From the NCBI RefSeq assembly GCF_002858675.1, contig NZ_PJZF01000003.1, positions 294,113-358,112 on the forward strand: a stretch of DNA of 64,000 nucleotides, written 5' to 3'. This document shows, piece by piece, positions 36,172 to 44,981 of the stretch (positions are counted from its first letter, which is position 1; each line of letters starts with the position of its first letter). Origin of the DNA: Chimaeribacter californicus (GTDB lineage Bacteria; Pseudomonadota; Gammaproteobacteria; Enterobacterales; Enterobacteriaceae). The translations under genes were made by a program, and so were the position numbers. The notes beneath the pieces are model-generated. The model was given only the letters and a program-made list of their open reading frames with translations, was not told the DNA's origin and did no database searches.

Positions 36172-39100
36172 TCTTTAGACCCTTTTTTAATGATTTCAAT
36201 AAATTTAGGCCCACCTTGGGCAGTCGATTCCGTCGTAACTGCTGATCCTATATTTGCCCAAATTGCTGGGTTATTATCTAACTGCATTGGCTTCGTAATT
36301 CCCATATCTACATCAATCCATTCATAGTTTTTCCAGTTCTGTGGAACTATTTTATCCCAAGGGTTTTTGATAACATATTTCCCACCTAAATAACCCAAGC
36401 CTGCTCCGGCCGCTCCCCATCCCGCGCCCGTCAGTGGGTCGTCACCTTTAATATAATTCGACGTCGCACCTCCGGTCGCATTCCAGCCGACAGTTCCCCA
36501 AAACCCTGTATTTGCGGTTAGCGCTCCGACATAACCTGCAATTAACACATCATCTGGGTTAACTTTTCCGCTAATCACATATTGAATTGCCGCATTCGCG
36601 CTGGCCCCAATCGCGCTGGTCGTCATCGCTGCTTCCGGTAATAACGGCCATGCCAGCGCCGTTCCCATGGCTGCTGTCATGGTCTGGCAGGACACCGGCG
36701 TTCCGCCGCTACAGGCTTCTTTGATAGCAGCCTGTTTGTCCGCTTCAAACTTCGCGATCGTCCCCGGTTTTTCACTTTCAATGGCGGCAAGGACTCTAAG
36801 GGAATTATTCTCCGCCTCGTTCTTCGCCGCCTTACCCCCATCCACGGCCGCGGCCACATCCCCCCCTGCCAGACCGCCTGCGAGCCCGCCTGCCAGGGTG
36901 CTCAGCGCCGCTATGGTCTGTTTCTCCTGTTCGGTGAGGTCATCAAGGCTGCGGTCACCGTAAAGCTGCGCTTTGATATACGCTGCTCCGGCGGCGGAAA
37001 CCCCCGCGCCTGCGGCTCCGGCCAGTGCGTTGCCGCCCTGAAGCTCTGCGCTGACTGCGCCCAGCACCACATGCGCCATAATCCGGCTCTCTTCTGTTGG
37101 GGCCAGCAGCTTCACCTGCTCCGCCAGATAGGGTGCAGCACCCCCTGCCAGCGCGGCTTTCAGGTCACCGCCTGCCAGACCCTGCAGGGCGGACGTGGCG
37201 GCCTGAATGCCCTGCTGCAGGGCGCTGCCGGTGCCGTATTGCGCCCCGGCGGCTTTGTAACTGCCGGTGTTCGCCACCGCCGCATTATAGGCCGCCCAGT
37301 CCTCTTCAGAGGCACCGGCACCCGGCTTGACCCGGCCCTGCGCCGCCAGCTCCTTCCGGCCCGCCTCCGTGGCGTTGATGCTGCCCTGTGTCCGGGCAAT
37401 ATCCGCCACCTGATTGCCTATCTCGCTAATCAGCTGCGCTTCCTCTATCCGCCGCTGCTCCCGCTCCTTATCAAATATCGGGTCAAGCGAGCCGCCCGTC
37501 TGCGCCGTGTCACGCCGTAAGTCGCGGACGTCCTGCTGTTGGCTCTCCGTGTCCCGGATTATCAGGCTGCCGTCACTGATGGCGGCGTAAGTCGTGGAGG
37601 CTGCCCGGCCGTCGTTGTTGATGCCTACCGGCAACCCGTTCGCCATATTGCCTGCAAAACCGCCGCCGATACTGCCGCCGCTGCTGAGGCCAAAACTCTG
37701 GTGCTCCACCTCAAAGTCCGCATGATTGGTGATGTCACTGAACCCCAGCGTCGTGGTCTCCAGCCGGTTGAGCGCCGCTGCGGCCGTGGAGGCAATCACC
37801 GCCCCGTCGAGCTGCGTATGCCTGCCTACGGTGAGGTCAACGCCGCCTGCCCCGGCGAATATCCCGGTCTGCTCCGCTACTGAGGCGTAGTCACTGGTCA
37901 GGGTGTCGCGGCTCAGGCTCATCCCGCCCGAGGCGCTCATTGAGCCGTAGGTAAAGGTGCCGCCCGCACCGGCGCTCTGCTGTTTGCTGTCGTAACGCTC
38001 GGTGTCCTGTGTGCTGATAAGACTCAGGTTGCGCCCGATGTCGGCGGTTACCGACGCGCCGCTCACCTGCGCCCCGGCCAGGGTCGCGTCCCGCCCGCTT
38101 ATCAGCGTCACCTGGTCACCGGCTGTTATCCGGCTCTCGCTGTAGCTCAGGCTGTCGCTGTTCTCATGACCTTTACTGATATTGCCGCTGGCTGAGAACG
38201 TGATCCCCCAGCCCGACTCCCCTACCCCAATCCCTACCCCGGTGGTCACGCCGCTGCTACTGTTGGTGCTGCGTGTCTGCTGCATCTCCTCCGTGGCGCT
38301 CAGGAGGATGTCACGCCCTGCTGCCAGCCCCAGGTCGCCGCCTGCCGTCAGTGTGCTGCCCGCCACCACGATGTCGCCCTCGCGGGCAATGATGTTCAGG
38401 CCGTTGCCTGCGCTGAGGCTGCTGCCCTGGTGGCTGAGGGCGTCCAGCGTGCTCTCGCGTGTTGACTGCTGGTTGCCGTAAGAGAGACTGATGCCGATGC
38501 TGTTACTGCCCTCGCCCCCGCCGCCGCTCTGGGTTGCCTGTACCGCCTGTGCCCCGTTCAGCGCCGCCTCTATCCCTTTGAGGGTCTTCATGCGCGAATC
38601 GCTTTCCACCGCTGCCTGCTGGCTCGCGGCTACCGCACTGTTGAGTGCCGCCCCCGCGTCACCGGAGAGCGCCAGCGTCAGCCCCTCCTGCTTCGTCTCA
38701 TAAGTTTCGCGTTCGCTCAGCCGCTGTGCGGCCGCGCTGATGGTCACGTTTTTACCGGCGAGCGTGATGTCATTCGCGCCTATCACCTCTGAGCCATGTA
38801 CCGTCAGGCCGTTACCAGCCAGCAGCGAGACATCCCCCGTCAGGCTGCCGATAACGCTGCCGCGCACGCTGTTGCTGTTGCTGTCGGTAGTGGCGGTCTG
38901 CTCCTGCATGCCGTAGCTGACGCCCACGCCGCCGGTGCCGGAGAAGCCGGTTTTGGTCTCCTGTTGCATATGCACTTCGTTATTGCGCTCTTGCGCGGCG
39001 GTCACCAGCAGGTCATTGCCCGCGGCCAGCATCACGTCTCGGGTGCCGACCACGTCGCTGCCGCGCAGGGTCAGGTCATGGCCTGCCTGCATCGTCACGC

Positions 39101-42100
39101 TGTCACCGCTCAGCAGGCTGCCCTGCGCACGGGTGCTGTCCAGTGTGGTGTGCGTCTCCCGGCTCTCGCCGGAGAAGACCCCGTCACGCGTGGTTTTGGT
39201 GTGCTCGTCCATCTGCACGCGGCGTTCACCGCTGGTCACGGTCAGGTCGTGGCCTGCCAGCAGGCCCAGCGCCCCACCGGCGGTGAGCGCGGCGGCCTGC
39301 GCGCTCAGGTCATGCCCGGCCGCCAGCGTCAGTGACCCGGCGGTTGAGAGTTCACTGCCGACCGCCTGAGACGAAGACTGATGCAGCCAGTTGTCATCAT
39401 CGAAGGTCAGGTCGTCACGCCGGGCGGTGGTGACGCTGTTGAGCGTCAGGTCATGCCCCGCCTGCAGCAGGGTGCTGCCCGTTTGCGCACTGTTGGTGAC
39501 CTGCGCGGCCGTGAGCGTCAGATCCCGCCCTGCCTGCATCACCAGCGTGCCGTCGCCCCCGGTGACGGTGAAACCGGCGACGCGATCCAGGGTGGTGCGG
39601 GCGAGTGCGCCGTCCGCACTCTCTGCACTGCGGGTGCCGGTGATGGCGGTGATGTCGCGGCCCGCTGTGGCGATCAGCGCGCTGTTGCCGGTCAGCGTGC
39701 CGCCGAGGTTGGTGATGTCGGTGCGCGCCTGCAACGCCAGGGTATCGCCCTGAAGGAGGCCGCCATGGTTGGTGATGTTCTCCGCCATCAGTTGCGCCGT
39801 GCCGCCCGCCCGGATCTGGCCGCTGTTGTTCAGGTCACCGCTCAGGTTAATGCCGACGTTGCGCCCCGCCAGCAGCGCGCCGCTGCCGTCCAGGTCACCC
39901 GGCTGCACCCGCGCGTACACCTGCGGCACCAGCACCTCACTGCGGCTGCCGTCCGGCAGCGTCACGCTCTGCGCCACCAGCCAGACCATGTCCTGGGTGA
40001 GCAGGCTCATCTGCTCTGCGGTGAGGGCGATCCCCGGCGTCAGGTTGTATTGCTGACCAAAGGCGATGCCCGCCTCCATCAGTGCCCGGTACTGCTCTTC
40101 GTCGCTGCTGTAGTTGCCGAGGTAGCGCTGCCCGGTCATCGCCACGACCTGCTCGCGGATCAGGCGCTGCTCGTAGTAGCCGTCGCCCAGTCGTTTAAGC
40201 AGGGTGTCCGGGTCGCTGTTCAGCGCCGCCAGCATATAGTCCGAGCCGAGCCACTGCTTCTGGTTGGTGAAGCGCGGATCGGTCTCCACCAGATAACCGC
40301 CCTGCGCGGCGGGGTTGATGCGGAACAGGCTGTTATCCGGCAGGGTGGTGTTGGGGCCGATCATTCTGACCACGGCGGCGCCGGGTTCGCCGTTCACCTG
40401 CCCGGCGGCCGGCACCTCAAAGGTTTTGCCGGTCGGCAGCTGCACGCCGTCACCGAGCGCCTGAAACACAGGGCCGCTGATGGCCGACGCATCGGGCGCG
40501 GTCACGCTGTGGGCGGCGCGTTCATCAATCGTCAGGCCGCTGCCCCCGCCCTGTGCATGATCCTGAATTTTGCCCGGCGTCAGGGTGATCGCCTGCTCAG
40601 TCACCAGCCGGTAATCTTTGTCCGATTTGCCCTGGCTGTCATGCCCGCTATGTTTCTCGCGGTAGTACTTATGGGTTTCGCCCTCATCGGTGATATGGCG
40701 TTCGCCTGCCGTTTCCCGGTTCTCCAGCGTGACCGCGTTGATCAGCAGGTCACGCCCGGCCACGATCCGGCTGTTGTCATTGAGCACCCGGTTGCTGTTA
40801 ATCGCGAGGTTGCCGCCCGCGATGATGTTGCCGGGGTCGCTCTGGGTGATGCGCGTCTCCTCTACCGTGCGGGTGTAGTCGTAGTGATACCAGGTGTCGT
40901 TGGTGCCCTCTTTCTGATGCGGGTAGTCCGGCGTGTAGAGGTAGGTGACTTCATTCTTTTTGAACGACACCTCCTCTGGCCCGTAGCGGGTCGGCGTGCC
41001 GGAGACCTGATACTCATCAATGTGCTGCTGGGAGACCTCCACCCATTCGGTCTCCAGATGGTCATTGATGTTGTTGAGATCCATGACGCTGAGCCACATG
41101 TCGCCTGCAGACTCAAGGGTGGCGCTGTGGTTGTTTAACGCACCGGCGCTGCCGGTGGCCACGCCGTTTTCATCCAGGCTGCCGCCCAGTGCCAGGTCGC
41201 CGTCACTGTAGATCAGCGCATGGTCGAGATTGTTCAGGGTGCCGACGCCCAGATCGAGCCGCTGGCGGGCAGCGAGGGTGGCCGCTGTGCCCTGTTGCGC
41301 CAGATTGTTCAGCGTCCCGGCCTGAATGCCGAGCACATCACCGTAGAGGCGGCCGGTGCCGAGGTTATTAAGGGTCGTGGCCTCCACATGGGTAAAGTAG
41401 CCATCAATCAGGCCGTAATTGGTGAGATCCTGCTGTACCGTAATCTGCGTTGCCCCGGCGCTGATTTCACCGGGCTGCTGGTTGGTGAGGTTGGCCGCGT
41501 TCAGGGTCAGCGTTTCCTCGGCCTGAATCAGGGCTGCATTAGTGATGTTGCTGCCGGTCAGCGTCAGATCGCCGTTGGCCTGAAGCGCGCCCTGGTTGGT
41601 GAAATCGTTCAGCACGTCCAGCATCAGGTCACTCACCGCCTGCACCGCCCCGGCCTGGTTATCGAATCGCTGGGTATGGGCCGTCAGGTTGCCCTGTGCC
41701 GCTATCAGCCCGTCACGATTGTCGAGTAAAGCGGTAGTCAGGCTGAGGTCACTGCCGCTGATAACGTCGCCAGAGGTGTTGCTCAGGGTGTCGCTGGTGA
41801 GAACCAACACCCCGGTAGCACTGATCAGGCCGTCTCGGTTGTCGATTTCCTCTGATGTTGCCCACGCAAGCGCCCCGCCGGATTGAATCGCGCCCTGCTG
41901 GTTGTCCACCCTGCCGGTAACCGCATCAATGCCGGAGAGCCCCGCGATCAACCCCTCATGGTTATGCACATCCTGGCTTTGAAGCGTCAGCTGACCGTCA
42001 GTGATCACCGCGCCCTGCTGGTTCTCCAGCGTGCCGGTGCGCAGGGTGAGATCCCCCTGGCTGGTGATGCCGCCCGTTGCGCCGCTGTGGTTGTTGCTGA

Positions 42101-44915
42101 GCGTCTGGCCGTGGGTATCCAGCGTTAATGTGCCGCCGCTCTGGATCAGGCCGCCGTCATCGTTTTGCAGCGCGCCGCTGTTGAGGGTGAGCGCGCCCAG
42201 CGCACCAATCTGCCCGCTGCGGTTGTCCAGCGCTGCCGTGGTCAGCACGGCATTGGTGCCGCCGAGGATCAGCCCCGCCGCGTTATTCAGATCCTGCATT
42301 GTGAGGGCCAACGCCTCCCCGGCGCTGAGGGTGCCTGCACGGTTATCGGTAATGCCTGCGGTGAGTGTCAGGCCGCCCTGTGCGCCAATCTGCCCTTGCT
42401 GATTGTGCAGATCGCCGCTGGTCAGGTTGAGATCCTGCGCGCTGATCAGGCCCAGCGTATTGTCGAGGTCGCCGGTGACCAGCGTCATTTCTCCCAGCGC
42501 AATCAGCCCGCCCTGTTCGCTGTTCTCCCGGTTGATCAACGCCTGCCCGTGGGTGTCGAGCCACACATCCTGCCCGGCCTGCACCAGCCCGGCGCGGTTA
42601 TCCAGCTCACCGCTTTGGACAACCAGATCGCCGTCGGCAGCCAGGATGCCGTTGCGGTTATCCAGCGCGCCCTGTTGCAGGTTCAGTGCGGTGGTGGTGG
42701 CGTTAATCAGTCCCTGCTGGTTGTTCAGCCCGTCACTGTTGAGCGTCAGCGCCTGGGCGGCGCTTATTTGCCCTTCGGCGTTGTTGAGGCGGGTATGGCT
42801 GGTAAGTTGCGCGCTGCCGCCTGCTGCGCTGAGCGTGCCCTGGCTGTTGTCGATGTGGTGTGCGGTCAGTGACAGATCCTGCCCGGCTGCCAGTGTGCCG
42901 TGCTGGTTGTTCACTGTGCCGCTGCTGTGGAGGTTCAGGCTGCCGCTTTCTGCTGCCAGCACCCGGCCCTGGTGGTTGTCGATGTCGCCACCGCTCAACG
43001 TCAGCGGGCCATTAGCGGCCAGCGTGCCCGCCTGATTGTCGAGCAGCCCGCCCACCTTGATCGACAGCGCCTCGCTGCCGATCATCTCGCCCCGCTGATG
43101 GCTCAGCGATCCGGCGGTGACCTCAATGCGTTGCGCACCGGTTAATGCCTCATCCAGCACCAGCCGGTCACCGCGCAGGTCGAGCGCGCCATTGCTGATC
43201 ATCTGCCCCTGTGTGCCGTTAAGTTGTATGGCGTCGAGGGTAAGTGCGCCCGCGCCCACATGATGCAGCGTGCCCTGGTGGTTGTTGAACAGTGAGGTAG
43301 TGAGCGTCAGGTCGTGGCTGTTGGCGGCAATCGTGCCCTGTTCATTATCGATGCCGCCCTGATGGCGCAGGGTCAGCGCATCGTTGCCGAGCTGGCTCAG
43401 GCTGCCCTGCCGGTTGGAGAGCTGGTGGGCGTTGAGTTGCAGCGCCTGCGCCTGAAGCTGGCCGCCGTCGTTGCGGAAGGTCTGTTGGGTGTCGGCACGG
43501 AAGGTGGTCGCGGCCTCTACTCTGGCCTGCGCGGTGGAGATGTCGCCGTGGCGGGCGGTAAGCGTGACAGCCTTGCCGTAACTCTGGCTGCCGCTGAGGT
43601 CAACCGCGCTGCCGGTCAGGGCCAGGGTGTCACCGGCCAGTGCCGTGCCGTGGCTGGTTAAGGTGCCGTTGCTGTTGACGGTGAGGTTACCGGTCGCGGC
43701 CAGTTTGCCGTCCGCCTGCATCCCGGCGGCCAGCGTACCCGCTGCGTGGTTTTCCAGCGTGTTGGTGGTGAGCGTCACATCGCCCGCAGCGGCCATGATG
43801 CCCTGATTGGTAAGCGCGCCGCTGGTTTGCACCGCCAGCGCACGGCCGGCGTAGATGGTGCCATGGTTCTCCACCGCACCGGCACTCAGCGCAATGTCAC
43901 TGCCGTTCAGGTTGCCGCTGTTTTCAAGGCGGCCTGAGGCGGACAGGGTCAGCTCCCCGGCGGCGGCGCCAATCGCCCCGGCGTTATGTACACCCACACC
44001 CTGTTCGGTGCCGATCAGCCGGATTTTATTGGCGTACATGCCGCCAAGCTGCGCCACATCAATCGCCACCTGCGGCCGCTGCCCGGTGGGCTGGGTGGCT
44101 GAAATGCGGTCATGCGCCGCATCCACCTGATTGCTGCCCGCCGTCACCTTCAGGTTTTGCGCCCAGACCCCGGCGTTCACCTTCACCGAGCGGGCGATGA
44201 TGTCGGTGTACTCCTGCCCCCGGCTGTCCAGGCCGTTGCCGGTGATGGCAATCTCCCCGCCAGTGACCTGATAGCCGGTCAACTGGCCATCATTGAGCTG
44301 CGCCTGGCCGGTGGTCAGGGTAGCGCGGTTGGCATTAATGAAGCCGCATCCATTGCAGGTGATGCCGGCCGGGTTGGCGATCACCACCTGCGCATTCTGC
44401 CCGGCGACTTCGATATAGCCGTTAAGCTGGCTCGGATCGCGCGCGTTGACCTCATTCAGGATCACCCTGGCTTCGCCGCGCGCCAGCCACGGGTTGCCGG
44501 TGACCAGCCCGCCAAGCTGAGTCTGCGTCGGTGCATGGCTGTTGTTGAGAATGACGCCTTTGTCGTCCACATCAAACCGGCTGAAGGTGTTACGCGACAC
44601 GCCGCCACGGGTCGGGGTCTGGATATTGACCTGCGGCGTGCCGTTGGCGCTGTTGATAATGGTGGGCTGCTGCCCGGCCGGGGCGTTGCCGTCCGTGACT
44701 ATTGCCGCCTGCCCCGGCGCCGCCAGCGTGATAACGCCCAATGCCGACCAGAGTGCCAGGCTGAGCGGATGCAGTGAGGGCAGCAGTGACGCCGCCTGCG
44801 GCCGGGCCGTGCTGGTGCGCCCCGGTTCCCGCCGGGCGCTTCTGGCGATCTCTGCCACCACCATCAGCATCCCACGGGCTTTGTTGAAAATAATGCGGTA
44901 AAAATGGCTGTTCAT
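36168..44915 (-). CDS. cdiA: CdiA contact-dependent inhibition effector (filamentous haemagglutinin-type)
   Basis: A 2915-residue type Vb exoprotein. The start MNSHFYRIIFNKARGMLMVVAEIARS at 44915 is the extended signal peptide region; the signal core ends near APGQAA. The TPS domain follows (NPWLARGEARVILNEVN, NPAGITCNGCGFINANRATLTTG). The FHA-1 beta-helix repeats (LDNRNGILAADGDLVVQSG-like units) run to about residue 1350. A charged insert follows (TEWVEVSQQHIDEYQV, GPEEVSFKKNEVTYLYTPDY), probably receptor-binding, then a spacer and FHA-2 repeats (LLAGRNV, GRDLTLTAAQV). The pretoxin region ends in KNEAENN (AENN at 2701-2704). The variable 211-residue toxin end has Ala/Gly-rich hydrophobic stretches. 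It is encoded 66 bases after cdiB and overlaps cdiI. Confidence 0.93.
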   Translation of the reverse strand: MNSHFYRIIFNKARGMLMVVAEIARSARREPGRTSTARPQAASLLPSLHPLSLALWSALGVITLAAPGQAAIVTDGNAPAGQQPTIINSANGTPQVNIQTPTRGGVSRNTFSRFDVDDKGVILNNSHAPTQTQLGGLVTGNPWLARGEARVILNEVNARDPSQLNGYIEVAGQNAQVVIANPAGITCNGCGFINANRATLTTGQAQLNDGQLTGYQVTGGEIAITGNGLDSRGQEYTDIIARSVKVNAGVWAQNLKVTAGSNQVDAAHDRISATQPTGQRPQVAIDVAQLGGMYANKIRLIGTEQGVGVHNAGAIGAAAGELTLSASGRLENSGNLNGSDIALSAGAVENHGTIYAGRALAVQTSGALTNQGIMAAAGDVTLTTNTLENHAAGTLAAGMQADGKLAATGNLTVNSNGTLTSHGTALAGDTLALTGSAVDLSGSQSYGKAVTLTARHGDISTAQARVEAATTFRADTQQTFRNDGGQLQAQALQLNAHQLSNRQGSLSQLGNDALTLRHQGGIDNEQGTIAANSHDLTLTTSLFNNHQGTLHHVGAGALTLDAIQLNGTQGQMISNGALDLRGDRLVLDEALTGAQRIEVTAGSLSHQRGEMIGSEALSIKVGGLLDNQAGTLAANGPLTLSGGDIDNHQGRVLAAESGSLNLHSSGTVNNQHGTLAAGQDLSLTAHHIDNSQGTLSAAGGSAQLTSHTRLNNAEGQISAAQALTLNSDGLNNQQGLINATTTALNLQQGALDNRNGILAADGDLVVQSGELDNRAGLVQAGQDVWLDTHGQALINRENSEQGGLIALGEMTLVTGDLDNTLGLISAQDLNLTSGDLHNQQGQIGAQGGLTLTAGITDNRAGTLSAGEALALTMQDLNNAAGLILGGTNAVLTTAALDNRSGQIGALGALTLNSGALQNDDGGLIQSGGTLTLDTHGQTLSNNHSGATGGITSQGDLTLRTGTLENQQGAVITDGQLTLQSQDVHNHEGLIAGLSGIDAVTGRVDNQQGAIQSGGALAWATSEEIDNRDGLISATGVLVLTSDTLSNTSGDVISGSDLSLTTALLDNRDGLIAAQGNLTAHTQRFDNQAGAVQAVSDLMLDVLNDFTNQGALQANGDLTLTGSNITNAALIQAEETLTLNAANLTNQQPGEISAGATQITVQQDLTNYGLIDGYFTHVEATTLNNLGTGRLYGDVLGIQAGTLNNLAQQGTAATLAARQRLDLGVGTLNNLDHALIYSDGDLALGGSLDENGVATGSAGALNNHSATLESAGDMWLSVMDLNNINDHLETEWVEVSQQHIDEYQVSGTPTRYGPEEVSFKKNEVTYLYTPDYPHQKEGTNDTWYHYDYTRTVEETRITQSDPGNIIAGGNLAINSNRVLNDNSRIVAGRDLLINAVTLENRETAGERHITDEGETHKYYREKHSGHDSQGKSDKDYRLVTEQAITLTPGKIQDHAQGGGSGLTIDERAAHSVTAPDASAISGPVFQALGDGVQLPTGKTFEVPAAGQVNGEPGAAVVRMIGPNTTLPDNSLFRINPAAQGGYLVETDPRFTNQKQWLGSDYMLAALNSDPDTLLKRLGDGYYEQRLIREQVVAMTGQRYLGNYSSDEEQYRALMEAGIAFGQQYNLTPGIALTAEQMSLLTQDMVWLVAQSVTLPDGSRSEVLVPQVYARVQPGDLDGSGALLAGRNVGINLSGDLNNSGQIRAGGTAQLMAENITNHGGLLQGDTLALQARTDITNLGGTLTGNSALIATAGRDITAITGTRSAESADGALARTTLDRVAGFTVTGGDGTLVMQAGRDLTLTAAQVTNSAQTGSTLLQAGHDLTLNSVTTARRDDLTFDDDNWLHQSSSQAVGSELSTAGSLTLAAGHDLSAQAAALTAGGALGLLAGHDLTVTSGERRVQMDEHTKTTRDGVFSGESRETHTTLDSTRAQGSLLSGDSVTMQAGHDLTLRGSDVVGTRDVMLAAGNDLLVTAAQERNNEVHMQQETKTGFSGTGGVGVSYGMQEQTATTDSNSNSVRGSVIGSLTGDVSLLAGNGLTVHGSEVIGANDITLAGKNVTISAAAQRLSERETYETKQEGLTLALSGDAGAALNSAVAASQQAAVESDSRMKTLKGIEAALNGAQAVQATQSGGGGEGSNSIGISLSYGNQQSTRESTLDALSHQGSSLSAGNGLNIIAREGDIVVAGSTLTAGGDLGLAAGRDILLSATEEMQQTRSTNSSSGVTTGVGIGVGESGWGITFSASGNISKGHENSDSLSYSESRITAGDQVTLISGRDATLAGAQVSGASVTADIGRNLSLISTQDTERYDSKQQSAGAGGTFTYGSMSASGGMSLSRDTLTSDYASVAEQTGIFAGAGGVDLTVGRHTQLDGAVIASTAAAALNRLETTTLGFSDITNHADFEVEHQSFGLSSGGSIGGGFAGNMANGLPVGINNDGRAASTTYAAISDGSLIIRDTESQQQDVRDLRRDTAQTGGSLDPIFDKEREQRRIEEAQLISEIGNQVADIARTQGSINATEAGRKELAAQGRVKPGAGASEEDWAAYNAAVANTGSYKAAGAQYGTGSALQQGIQAATSALQGLAGGDLKAALAGGAAPYLAEQVKLLAPTEESRIMAHVVLGAVSAELQGGNALAGAAGAGVSAAGAAYIKAQLYGDRSLDDLTEQEKQTIAALSTLAGGLAGGLAGGDVAAAVDGGKAAKNEAENNSLRVLAAIESEKPGTIAKFEADKQAAIKEACSGGTPVSCQTMTAAMGTALAWPLLPEAAMTTSAIGASANAAIQYVISGKVNPDDVLIAGYVGALTANTGFWGTVGWNATGGATSNYIKGDDPLTGAGWGAAGAGLGYLGGKYVIKNPWDKIVPQNWKNYEWIDVDMGITKPMQLDNNPAIWANIGSAVTTESTAQGGPKFIEIIKKGSKE

Positions 44916-44981
44916 CGTCTGTTTATCCCACGTCCTTGAAGCCGGTGGCGTGCCTGTTGCACGGCCACCGGGGCGCAATCG

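Noticed and set aside
39381..41138. Long plus-strand open frame (585 codons) across cdiA
   Set aside because: It is antisense to the cdiA repeat region, its composition is a reflection of GC-rich codons, and it shows no domain or SD. The minus-strand CdiA is unambiguous.
41600..43500. Regularly spaced similar DNA units resembling a repeat array
   Set aside because: These are the coding repeats of the CdiA beta-helix (units with LDNR...GLI), not a CRISPR array: there are no identical repeats and the frame is continuous.
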